DNA of 64,000 nt from Dactylis glomerata. Its lineage: Eukaryota; Streptophyta; Magnoliopsida; Poales; Poaceae. The notes below the pieces were generated by a model. It was given only the letters and a program-made list of their open reading frames with translations, ran no database searches and was not told the origin of the DNA. Positions 47,201-57,700 of this stretch are shown piece after piece (position 1 is the stretch's first letter; each line of letters starts with the position of its first letter). The stretch spans positions 4,659,571-4,723,570 of the forward strand of contig QXEO01001118.1 of NCBI GenBank assembly GCA_007115705.1, given 5' to 3'. Made by a program: the position numbers and the translations under genes.

Positions 47201-49891
47201 TTAGTCACACAATCTTAATGCTAACTGCAAACCCAAACAACCTTTGAGTTATTGTAAGCATTCCTGAAGTGAACAGGGGCAGTTCCTAATACTCAGGTGA
47301 CCAATTTTGCAACGTACAATTAGTTGCATTATTTATCTAGACATCAATGATAGTTTATGCGAGTTTGCGACATCTTTGTAAACATTTGACAGGTTTGTTA
47401 GAAAACCAAAAATTGAAGATAAAAAAGTTGTATTGTATGGATAAACCATCTAGCAATTTAGTTTCATATGACCACCCGGCAATATGAAAAACTACTGTTT
47501 ATTTATCTAGACATCAATGATAGTTTTTGCGAGTTTGCGACATCTTTGTAGACATTTGACAGGTTTGTTAGAAAACCAAAAATTGAAGATAAAAAAGTTG
47601 TATTGTATGGATAAACCATCTAGCAATTTAGTTTCATATGACCACCCGGCAATATGAAAAACTACTGTTTATTAGTCATCATATGCCAGATACTACTCAC
47701 ATACTAGAAAACCACATACCCAGGTTTTAACTTTCAATAATCAAGCCAACAGACCCAAAAATACTACCATGAGATGTTAACAAGTTGTTTCACATTCACT
47801 TAATGAAGTGCCTTAGTAAGAATATGTTCATCTGATGCATTTCATTTGCACTTTGGTTGTGCACTTCTGTATGTATGTCATTAGGAGCCAAATTGCTATA
47901 TTAGAACTAGTTTCCAGATGAATCCAGATGAAAGCCTACTCCTAAAGACATCAGATCCAAAGTTCTTATCTAGAAGTGTCCCTTTTAAAGAACTCTAACC
48001 TTAGTTTACGGATGACTTTAGTCAAAGTCAATAAGCTGCGATTTATGTGGCAGCCTTCTTTCAATCTTACACCAATTGCATGTGTTTGTGCTGCTCTTTC
48101 GCTTCCAGCAAGGTCAACAAAATTCTGCGAAAAAGAAAAAACCAAACCATTAAGATCGGACAACTAAAATCAGCATACCACGTGACAAAGTAGGGCAGTA
48201 TTCTTACTAGACTAGCAATAAAAGATTTAACACAGCCTGACACTTCACGGAGCCTACTCTCCACTGTCTGCATAGAGAAATATACACAAAACAAAGATTA
48301 ATTCTTTGCTCAATACATTTTTTCTTGGAAAGGCTGAATGTAAACAGGAAAAAATTTTCTCATATACCAGCCTAATGATTTGGTGGGAGCGTGAACTGGT
48401 GTCATTTAGTGCAGTCTCCCCAACCTGTCTTTGTTCTGCAGTTATTTGGTAGATCGTTAACAAACTTCAACCAATTAATCTTACACATTTCATCTTTCTT
48501 GGGAGATACAGTCTGCAAGTAGTAGTAACCTTCACAAATGTCGATTAGATGCCTCAGATGTTCTCTGTTTTTTGCAATCTGTTCGTCCAACTTCTCCACA
48601 ATTGGTCCTTTCTGTCAAACCAAAATATATTTCTATAAGATCACAACAACATGAAGGGAAATTTAGTAAGGACAATTTACTGACTGAGTCAACAAACCTC
48701 GGGATCATCTAACAAGCGAAGGGGGCCAGAGTCAGGTTGTAGAAGATCCTTCACGATCTCATTGTAGATTTCCATAGCAGATATCTTGATAACATATTCC
48801 CTCTCGGGATTCTAACCAATTGACAAAAGCCAGAAAGACGGAAACGGTTATTTCTTATGAACATGTTAGCTGTCTTCCATGATTGCACAGTTGGGAAATA
48901 TTATGAACAGCAGATACAAAAAACTCACATTTTCCATGTGCCTGTAAATATCACTAACAGCACACTCTGTCACACCTCTCATGGTATATGTCTTGCCACT
49001 GCTAGTCTGACCATATGCAAAAATGGTGGCTGCAAAACAAAGAAAAGAAAAAGTTCACTTAGGCCTTGTTTACTTTTCCGGTATTTTCACCCCCAATAGA
49101 TGTGGGGATATGTGGGGATTTGGTGTTCACCCAATACCCTTAAATCCCCTCAAATACACTTCCCCAAAAATACTCTACCATGATGGAGAGTTTTTAATCT
49201 AGCCAAAAATACACTAGAGTGGAGGGGATTTGTGCGGATATCCCTGGATTATCCCCTCAAAAGCCGGACTAGTAAACAACCTACCGGGGAAATTCCGGGA
49301 TACGAATTAATACCCTCTCATCCCCTCAAATACCCTAGAAGTAAACAAGGCCTTACAGATCGTCATTCTACTAGAACAAAGCTAGCAAGCGAGCATTAGT
49401 CTACCGTTAATGCCTGTCAACGCTGACATAGCAACATCCTTTGCTCCGTCTTCATAAACCAAATCAGTCTGAGAACTTGGCCCAAACACCTTATCTGCAG
49501 GGTTACATAGGGATTTGTTATTAGTTAATCAGAAGGTCACTTCTGGCACAACAAACAGAAATTGCTTGGTCTGATCACTGGACAGCGTACCAAAAGTGTA
49601 AGAGGTGGGTGCAGTCCGGTCCTGTGGGGGGCCCTTGTACATAATTGTCTGGCTATCAGCACATTCCCATGCAGTCTGGTCCTTCACGGTCAGTTCCTTC
49701 TTGCTCAATGGTCGCACCCTAACTGTGACAAATATTTTCTCCTCCTTGGACTTGGAGCTGCCACCAGGGGTAATGGTTGACTTGGAGTTGCCACCAGGGG
49801 TAACGGTTGATTTGGAGCTGCCACCAGGGGTAAGGGTCAGTGCGCGCTCAATCTTTGACATAGGGGTGCCTGGTGGTCTTGATGCAACCAT
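44247..49891 (-). CDS. Kinesin-7 motor protein (KIN-7, NACK-related clade), 14 coding exons
   Basis: Coding exons on the minus strand: 49,891-49,591; 49,494-49,405; 49,029-48,929; 48,811-48,698; 48,611-48,530; 48,435-48,368; 48,267-48,208; 48,124-48,000; 47,090-46,892; 46,814-46,683; 46,583-46,491; 46,386-45,505; 45,403-45,075; 44,589-44,247. All are GT-AG, phases agree, and the sum is 2,919 nt (972 residues). The ATP-driven motor domain spans about residues 50-380: P-loop GQTSSGKT (137-144), switch I NDTSSRSH (240-247), switch II DLAGSE (276-281), then GHIPYRDSKLTRILQ. Coiled coils follow, then the C-terminal NACK-type domain (about 790-960). Family members act on microtubules, several in cytokinesis. 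LREVSGCVKSFIASL resembles the non-NACK1 KIN-7 branch. The N-terminus holds three 10-residue TPGG-SKS repeats. Introns carry a MITE, a Mutator-like MITE and a 170-bp duplication. Confidence 0.93.
44816..44963. mobile_element. Mutator-like MITE in last kinesin intron
   Basis: 148 bp with imperfect terminal inverted repeats (ggaactgctgcgcgtacg against the complement of cgtacgtatagcaaggtc, plus inner ccttgtccga / tcggacaagg). It is flanked by tttctagtac at 44,806-44,815 and 44,964-44,973. A 9-10 bp target repeat fits Mutator-like elements. Confidence 0.8.
47332..47671. repeat. Two-copy tandem duplication, 170-bp unit, in kinesin intron
   Basis: 47,332-47,501 and 47,502-47,671 differ at about two positions by eye. 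The unit starts tttatctagacatcaatgat. It lies in the 0.9-kb intron between coding exons 8 and 9. Confidence 0.92.
49062..49352. mobile_element. Tourist-type MITE in kinesin intron 2 (291 bp)
   Basis: Perfect 14-bp terminal repeats GGCCTTGTTTACTT / AAGTAAACAAGGCC with the target repeat TTA on both sides, typical of PIF/Harbinger MITEs. It is related to 43,569-43,857. It leaves the neighbouring splice sites (49,405 and 49,029) intact. Confidence 0.93.
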
Positions 49892-51110
49892 GTCTTCAAT
49901 CCTTATTGGTGTACACAGTCCTTCAATGCGAACTGCAGCCAGAAGGCTGGAAAAAACAACAAAAGAATTCAGCCTTAATTCTTGCGAAAAGGCACAGCTG
50001 CAATTGTCAAGTACAAAATCCTAAAGAATAATATGAATATAATATGAAGTAAGACCCCGTGAGCACCCATAAAAAACACTAATACCGACGAAGTATGAAA
50101 TAATTTCAAAGACTATATCTTAATGCAGGAAATGTTGCTACTAGAGTCTGCATATTGAGGCGATCCAGCTGCTGATCAATTCAGAATCATTCGTTTAGTT
50201 TCCAAGATATACAGATAAATAGATCCGCTATTAATCATGAATGTTACACGGGTATGTAGCAAGCAACAATTCCAAAATTCTAAAAAATAAGCCTGCCAAT
50301 CATCAATCTCTGCATTTCCCCGAACTGACTACATGACCTTCCAGTCCAATTTCCACTGAACAATACAAGCGCAGATCCGGATATTTTCATCCTTTATGAT
50401 AACGAGACAGAGAAGTGCGCTCAATCTAGCAGCATCACTGCCAAGCGCAAACTGATTTCCGGATCAGATGCCACGGTTTCCTATTCCAAAGTCCAAACTA
50501 CCGTAAGCTGTAAGCGCACACGTTTCTCCCTCGAAAATATGCTAAACACATAAGCCAAAAACATCCCAAATGCTAGTAATTATATCGCTCGTAAGCCCGA
50601 TGCAACCGCTTACCAGGTCCAGGCGACTACGCGCGCTCAGTTGAAGCCCCGGATTTGCCTCAAAAAAAAAAAAAGTTGAAGCCCCGGATTTCCCGGAAAC
50701 AATAAGCTGCTCGCTATCACCTATCACCGGAGCAAGCAAATCCGCAGCAAGCTGGAGAGGGCGAAGGATCCGATCAGAGCATACAGCACGACCGAAACGG
50801 AACTCCGCGAGCAATCCAGGCAAGCTAGGGTTCCTCACCAGCAAAGCGAAATCGATCCAAGCACGGACAAATCCCCAGTCCGCACCTCCACGCCGGCGCC
50901 GGACCGGTGCAGCGGGGGACGACACCCACGCCCGCGGGCGAAACCCCTTCTCGGCGGAGGGGTTGGAAGCGAGCTAGGCGGCGACCGGAGGGGAAGGGGG
51001 CTCGCTCGCCGTGGGGGAGGAAGAGGAAGAGGAGGAGGAGGAGGAAGAGCTCGTGCGCACGGAGCGGGGCGGGGGTTACTGTACTGAAGGCGCTGCGCGC
51101 AACGGCTAGC
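49892..51110 (-). promoter_or_regulatory. Kinesin 5' UTR with a leader intron, and promoter-proximal DNA
   Basis: A likely acceptor (ttttttccag) ends at 49,947, just upstream of a ~55-nt leader before the ATG. A donor ctg|gtgagg at 50,839/50,838 gives a leader intron of about 0.89 kb. The first noncoding exon would be the GC-rich stretch from about 50,840 toward 51,090. An AACGG core at 51,101-51,105 (cgcaacggcta) resembles a mitosis-specific activator element. The transcription start is not determined. Confidence 0.5.
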
Positions 51111-51446
51111 TAGATTTGGAAAGGCGTTACCGGAAGCCCCCGGCGACTCGCGGTGACGTGGGCCACGACCGGGTTGCAGGTGGATTGGGCCCACCTGTCG
51201 GCGAGTGGAGTTTTTTGGAAGGTCCTGGGTTCCGCAGCCACGAGGGGCTCGCCGCTAGCTAGGCGCCACCGTGTAGGCTACACGGGCGTGCGTTTGGGAA
51301 TCGCGACGGCGGATTTGAAATCGCATTAATTTACTATCTATTTCACTTGGTATACGTGCTGAATTCGAAATCACTAAATATAATAGTCATATTTTGTGAT
51401 CGTTGCAGTGATCTAATTTTGATCAAGAGGCTGTCCGCTTACCCTA
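51111..51446. other. Kinesin upstream region, no gene seen
   Basis: GC-rich up to about 51,300, then AT-rich. No ORF or repeat recognised. Confidence 0.4.
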
Positions 51447-51653
51447 TCATGCTCCCTTTGTTTATAAACTTTGACTAACCACGTAAAAATAACTATTAAC
51501 ATCTACAATATGGAAGAAATATTATTAAAACTGTCATAATATATATTTTTATACTATATGTTTCCGTCATTAAAAATATCAATATTTTTCTCTATATGCT
51601 TGGTTAAACTTTAACTTTGACCAAGCCCAGAAGGTCAAACGGGGTGAGTAGTA
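51447..51653. mobile_element. Degenerate Stowaway-like MITE
   Basis: Ends read gctccctttgttta and, from the other side, tactactcaccccgttt. They resemble the CTCCCTCCGTTT terminus common in grass Mariner/Stowaway MITEs, and both ends are followed inward by TTTGAC-type motifs. The termini have decayed, so the borders are approximate. Confidence 0.5.
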
Positions 51654-52531
51654 GCATTATTTAAGTAAGTTGAATTTTAAGTTTTTTTTAGATCAACATC
51701 CACATCATTTTTCTCAAGTCACTCCATATGATATTGTGTAGCTTGAAATAGCGCAATTCTAAGTTTAGTAGTGGATATATATAGGTGATATAGATTTTTA
51801 AAAGTTCCCAACATATGAGAACTAAAGAAAGAAGTGAATTAAAAGCTTTGCATACTTTGGTTGAACCTCCAAAAGAAATAAATCTTTGAGTTTAATTGCA
51901 TATATCCTTGGTGTGTTCTTACTTGAAAATTTTGCACCAGTACTAATTAATGTTCAACTTTAGATCCATTTTGCATCTTTGAAGATTATTTTGCAGTATT
52001 AATCATGGCTATTACTCAAATCTTAATTTTTTTGCAAGAAAACAATAGTCTAGTACTTAATATTATTTCTGGGTATTTCTATGTTCTTTCGTAGATGTTC
52101 ATTTTTTCACTTACCCTCTACTACATTTTCAAACAAAGCTTGACTTTAAAGATTTCGTACAATGAGTTATCTAAATGTTTACCTTGAGTGTCCAAATTTA
52201 TTTGGCTTAATAGCTTCCCTGGTCTCATGTGTTTGGCTTAGCATGCTTCCGGGATCTCATGCTCTCAGAATTCCACGAATATTGCAAATGTTTCTAAATT
52301 ACATATCATTTTACAGTATTACAAGTTTACAACACACTCTAGTGTTGTATTGTTCAAAGACCAGCCTTGTCACAACAATTTCTATGCCACAACTAGCCGA
52401 AACAATCTATCTGACATAGCTAACCTAGATAAACAGAACCAAACCACAAGCATTAATATTTTATGGCCCTAAAATGTAAACAAACCTTTAAGACCATTTG
52501 AAAAAGTTTCTATCCAAACAAGATGATGCCA
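51654..52531. other. Intergenic AT-rich DNA, nothing recognised
   Basis: No credible gene on either strand. An 85-codon frame at 52,162-52,419 has no recognisable features. Confidence 0.4.
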
Positions 52532-52745
52532 TCAACTATAAGTAAATATGCAAGTGTTGGATCAAACAACACACACTAGACAACGATCAAGTAGTTACGA
52601 TTGTTAGCAAGCTAGGATTTAGCTATCGCCCGATCAAGGCTATCTCATCAACTATAATTAAATACACAAACATTCGATTGAACAACACATAGTACACAAT
52701 GGTGAGCCATTTAGGGTTGTCAATAAGCTGAGTAAGCCCTATAGG
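52532..52745. repeat. Diverged local duplication (about 115-bp unit)
   Basis: atcaactataagtaaatatgc... and atcaactataattaaatacac... begin parallel stretches with matching gaacaacacac, tacacaa and agctag/gctgag parts. Old, with many mismatches. Confidence 0.55.
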
Positions 52746-52879
52746 TACACAATGATTTGCAAACCATTGCATGGTCTAGTGCTCTATTATTTAACGCACA
52801 CTTATGAAATACTATTCACAACTATTTATAGTCCATCTGAGTAGTAAAACAAAATATAGTTCCAATATTACGAACTTTT

Positions 52880-53360
52880 TCTTACAAGCAAAAACTTGAA
52901 AAAGTTTTTCAGAGCTTCCTCCGTCTAGCAATAAGTCGCGTAGCAACATAACAACTTGAAGTACGACTGGTAATACTAGGCTTGTTGCTTATTACACATC
53001 AAGCGCAACTAAACAATATTAATTTATATTGGTATTTTTTCCTCTACCGGTCTGGATCCGCCCTAGTCGTCACCTTCTATGTCGTAGGTGGTAATGTAGT
53101 TGATGCCTTCCACTCTACCGAATAGGTCGTGCTCCTAGGATCTTCTCTAACGCCTTAGATACTAAACAAGGTCTTGGAAATATCACATGAGTAAAGGCGT
53201 ACTCAACAAGTTTATATGATATATATTTGTATGCACTGTTTGATTCGTGACCATGGGTCACCAGACAATACAATGTTGTGATCATTTCTTCAAAAGACAA
53301 TTTATTCCAAAGAACTATGTTCATCGATGCATCGAGAAAGGACATGTCAAAGTCTAGACT
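52880..53360. mobile_element. Decayed gypsy LTR fragment related to the E1 LTR
   Basis: Parts such as gtagttgatgccttccactc and gatcatttcttcaaaagac match the E1 LTR around 35,600-35,870 (gtagtcgatgccttcgactc; aatcatttcttcaaagattg) in the same order. Ends are undefined. Confidence 0.5.
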
Positions 53361-53603
53361 TTGTTCACCGCAAAATAAGAAGAAAAGAAGAAGCGAGACA
53401 TTAGCCTTTTGAGAACAAACACCACATGCACATATTTCTTTTGATTAATGGGCTGTGAGTGTTTCCCCCACAGTAGAGGCTTCAAAAAAAGTGTTAACCA
53501 AATTACCTTTTTATAGCTCCAGAGTTGATAAGCAAACTAGAGTTAGGAGGTGAAGTGAAGTTGAAGTGGAGCGGAGCTCTTCTAGGCACACACTCAGGGT
53601 TCT

Positions 53604-53802
53604 TTTTTTCAAGGGTACGCGAACCGCGTACCATACTTTTATAGAAGGAAGAAGTATAATACAAGATCATGATGTAGTCACAAGCGACGTAGGCAGAGGA
53701 CTCCAACACCCACCCAAATCTTAAGTCACTCTTTCACTATATCGGTCTACTCTTACGGCAAAAGATAAAGAAGATATGATTAAGTAGGACGGATATAGAC
53801 AT
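53604..53802 (-). mobile_element. Short non-LTR retroposon (truncated LINE or SINE) with 13-bp TSD
   Basis: cactcagggttct is present at 53,591-53,603 and again at 53,803-53,815. Next to the left copy is a T run (53,603-53,609), the A-tail of a minus-strand insertion. The body is about 190 bp. The far end is complementary to DNA just beyond the right TSD. Confidence 0.75.
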
Positions 53803-53867
53803 CACTCAGGGTTCTGATTCTTAGGCGTTATGGGCTTGTTATATCAATGTGAATATCATATGTCTAG

Positions 53868-53900
53868 TGTGTATATCTGTCCTACTTAATCATATCTTCT
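53868..53900. repeat. Inverted match to end of the 53,604-53,802 insertion
   Basis: The stretch containing gtcctacttaatcatatctt is the reverse complement of 53,766-53,797 with about two mismatches over 32 bp. Confidence 0.7.
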
Positions 53901-54054
53901 AATCTTTTATTGGACTATCTCCATGCAAAATGTTGTGTCCGTGCATCTTATTGTTATAGGATGTTACTCCTATTAATCCGATAAATTGACTTTGTAACCA
54001 CATCATTGTAACTAGAGTAGGTCATGTTATAGGCATGTATGGAGCACGGATTTT

Positions 54055-54375
54055 TTTTGAGCTCGAGCTCAATATAATGTAGTTTGTTTATTTTTTGAAA
54101 AAAATCGAAAATTGTGTTAAAAGTTTTAAAAAAATTGGAAAAAATCTAGATATAGCTCCATATGTATCCTATAATAAGTGTGTAAAATCTCAATACAAAA
54201 TACCTTATATTTTAGACTACACATAAATAACAAAAGTGCAGATCTTCTTATAGTGAAAATTCATATTTTCAAATTCTCAGAATTTGTCAAAACTTGTCCT
54301 TTTTTCAGATCTTTTAAAAACCTGTGAATGCACATACATTTCCATGTAGCTCGAGCTCCAAAGAGAGTTTCCACA
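54055..54375. repeat. Possible MITE bounded by gagctcgagctc palindromes
   Basis: ttgagctcgagctcaatata near 54,057 and gtagctcgagctccaa near 54,345 bracket AT-rich DNA, with related bases ttttttgaaaa inside. Inverted termini are plausible but no target repeat was confirmed. Confidence 0.35.
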
Positions 54376-54743
54376 TTCTATGACATTGTATGCAAAGGAC
54401 ATCAGAAAAATTATCCGCATTATACTGAGTTGACCCAGTAAGAACAAAAGGACATTTCGTTGGGAAGTGGGACCAACCGCTAGCTGCACAAGTTGATCAG
54501 TTCACGTGAAGGAGGCGACCAGATCAGAAGTGGAGAATTCAGTTTGAGCTTCCAACAGGAGGCAGCTAGTGGAGCAAGCAGACAGTGAGGGATGGGCAGA
54601 GCTGCACAGCTCATCCGCCTCGATCTTATGTCAGCCATGAGCAAAGCCGTTGATGTTGGCCTGTGCCAGGACCTTTCTCCCGCGGCCTGTTCCATTGCTC
54701 TCCCAAGAAGCTTAACTGCGGAACGGTGGCACCTCCGCCGGCG

Positions 54744-57700
54744 ATGGAAGCCGAGGACCTCCTGAGGAAGATACGGGCACTGGAGATTGGGCAGGCGGAG
54801 CTCGAGCGGGAGATAGGCAGGCTCGTGCCGGAGGCGGCGCGGCGGTCCGCGGCCCGCCCGCGCCGCCGCCCTCCCACTGCGTTCCCGCCCTCGTCGTCGC
54901 GGCGCGCCATCGCCGCGTTCCCGCACACGTCGTCGCGGCTCGTGCACCGCGCTGCCAGGCTGTCCGACAGGCACTGCCACTGGATACTGCAGTCGCTGGG
55001 GCAGGCCGTGCACATCATCGCGCCCAACGGGAAGCTCCTGTACTGGTGAGCTTCTTTGCGCATATCCGTGTCCGGTCGTGCACGGTCAGTGTGCACCAGG
55101 TGTTTGATGAAATGCTGTACTAGTGTTATGCACAGCTTGAAGTGTAAGATGTGGTGGTGGTTACTTGGTTGCGTAATCTTGCCTACTATCTTGCTGAGTG
55201 AACGCATGCTTCAGAGACCCATATAGAGACTAAAACGTTAGCTCTAAACTTAGTTTGGTTGGATGATCACATCAAGTATGCTGTTGGAAGAATGCAACGA
55301 AGTTTCCCTTGGGGTTGTATTGGCCAGGTCCTGTGTGCATTGGTTTGATGTGGCAAAGTAAACTATCGGCTTATTGGGAGGGAAACAGTTGCTAAATTCA
55401 GAATAATGGATGTCGAGTCTCTAACTTGTCCAGTCGGTCACACTTGGGTGTTTTATGGCATTTACCAGCTTATCATCAATTCATTGTGCGTATGTAAGTA
55501 AGTTAACTTACGTAGGTCTGGTTAGTTCAAAATCTAGTGATAAAATCTGAACATGGTTTTTGTAGAAGGCATGGATGTAGAAAATAATTGTTTTGCATGA
55601 TTGCATCTGTTATTCAAGAGTATTTTATTCTAGTTTTGGTAAGAAAACTTGAAGCTCAAAAATTGTGCAAATGTTACTCTTTCGATGCACGTAATTAGTG
55701 TAGATCCCATGCTCTCAATGGGTGAACTTGGCTCAGGAGGCATGTTAAATTCTCTATGTAATCTGCATTTCTTCACACACCTGACTCTGTTTACCAAACT
55801 CTTACCTTTGTACTGTAACCTAGGAACCGGTATGCCGAGCATATGTATGGCTATTCTGCATCAGAAGCAATCGGCCGAGATGCCGTTGAATTAATTGTTC
55901 ATCCTACTGATTTTGATGCAGCAAATGTCGTTATCCAGAATATATTTATGGGGAAGTGTTTTAGAGGAAAGTTCCCTGTTAAAAACAAGTCAGGAGAGAG
56001 GTTCTTTATTGTTGTCAACAACACACCATTATATGATGACGATGGTAGCTTGATTGGCCTTATATGTCTCTCTCTTGATGTACGGACATTGGAGGAGGTA
56101 TTTAGTCCTTCAGCCACAGCGGAATCCTTTCAAAGTTCAGCAAAGCCCAACTTTTATGTTAACAACCTGCCTAAAAGTGGTTCGCGAAACAAAGGTTCTT
56201 TTGACTCGCAGCAACCTCTTCAATCTACTGTCACCTCCAAGATAACAACTTTTGTAAGTTGCTTTTCTGAGCAAACAGAAGAAAGGACTAATGTTCAGTT
56301 TCAATGAAATTTTCTCTTTCTGATATTTATTCATAATTTCTTTCCTAGTGTATTATCTGCCTGATTTTGGAATAACAACACAGGCCACCAAGGTTACAAG
56401 TAGAGTTCGTCCTAGGGTAAGAACAGGACAGAATAGTGACATACAGTATGGTACAGGCTGTGAGGACATGGATTCTGAACATGAGGTCAGGGCTGAGCTG
56501 ACATCAAGTGAAGCAAGTACCCCAAATGGGGATGTACGTCATGGTGTCTTTGCTTCTGAAGAGAAATCCCCTGGGAAGTCAAGCAAAACTAGTGATGATT
56601 CAGGAGAAGGAAAAGTAGGGATTCACAAAATGTTTAGTTCAAAGGCTGAGGGATTACTGGCCAAGAAGGGGATACTGTGGCCTTGGAAAGGGCGAGAAAA
56701 TGATGGCGGTTATGGAAAGAATAACATGACATCAACACCTTTGCATGATAAACAAGAGAATGACCAGAGTCGCCAGAGAGTTCCAGAGCCTATCACAATT
56801 CCAGGGTGTCAAGATACTGAATATGCCCAGACAAGCAAATATGAGGTCTCAGGTTCCTGGTGGACTTTCAACAATGTTAGTACGAGTAGTATGAGCAGCA
56901 CGAGTTCAGATGGCACTCCTATCGAGACATTAGATTACGAAGCAGACTGCTTAGATTATGAGATTCTGTGGGAAGACCTAGTAATTGGAGAACAAATAGG
57001 TCAAGGTAGTTACTTCTCCCTTTGTAGTTACTCCATCTGTCTGGAAATGTAAACACTCACATCTCTTGTTAACATGTTCTTCAAAAGATTTAGGCATAGG
57101 CATAGCCACATCATGTACTTTTACGAACTACTTAAGCAGTTTGTTCTCAATAATACCTTACTTTGCTCTTGTTATCTTTGGGATAATACAAAAGTTCTTT
57201 GTTGTTATTCCTCACTTCACATGTCTCTTAAATAATATCTTGTCTGCTCATTTTTGGCATAATCCAAATCAGTTACATTTCTTCTTATCTTCAATAGTCA
57301 AAACAACTTCAGAGTTAGTTTCCTGATTTTACATAGTCCTGGTGGCAGGAGTGTCTACTCTCAGCTCGTAAGCTGCAAGTGTCACTTCTGTGTCACAACG
57401 GTGATTGCATTTTCCTGCGTATGGTTATGCCCGTATTTGTTCACTACCGAAAGTTCATGTAGATAATCAAATATAGATAGTTAGATAATGTCTATTCTTA
57501 AACTTCTGTAGGCAGTATGCAGTCTGGCATTGTCCACTTCTGTAAAACAGAGATCACTCATTTGTGCTATTTCCGTGTTTGATTCATGCAGGTTCTTGCG
57601 GAACAGTGTATCATGCCTTGTGGTATGGCTCGGTATGTACGTTCAGTTGCATGGTTATGGATGAAAGCTGAACAACTTAACAATTCTCAATACTTATCCG

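Noticed and set aside
50638..50693. Repeated gttgaagccccggattt flanking an A run
   Set aside because: Small local duplication in the kinesin leader intron. A retroposed fragment was considered, but there is no body between the repeats.
50542..51194. ORFs in the kinesin 5' region
   Set aside because: Fall in the leader intron and GC-rich first exon. The kinesin start at 49,891 has the conserved N-terminus and splice-consistent frame.
54480..55207. 177- and 193-codon minus-strand ORFs
   Set aside because: Antisense to exon 1 of the RAF-like kinase, which continues a PAS domain across a valid splice.
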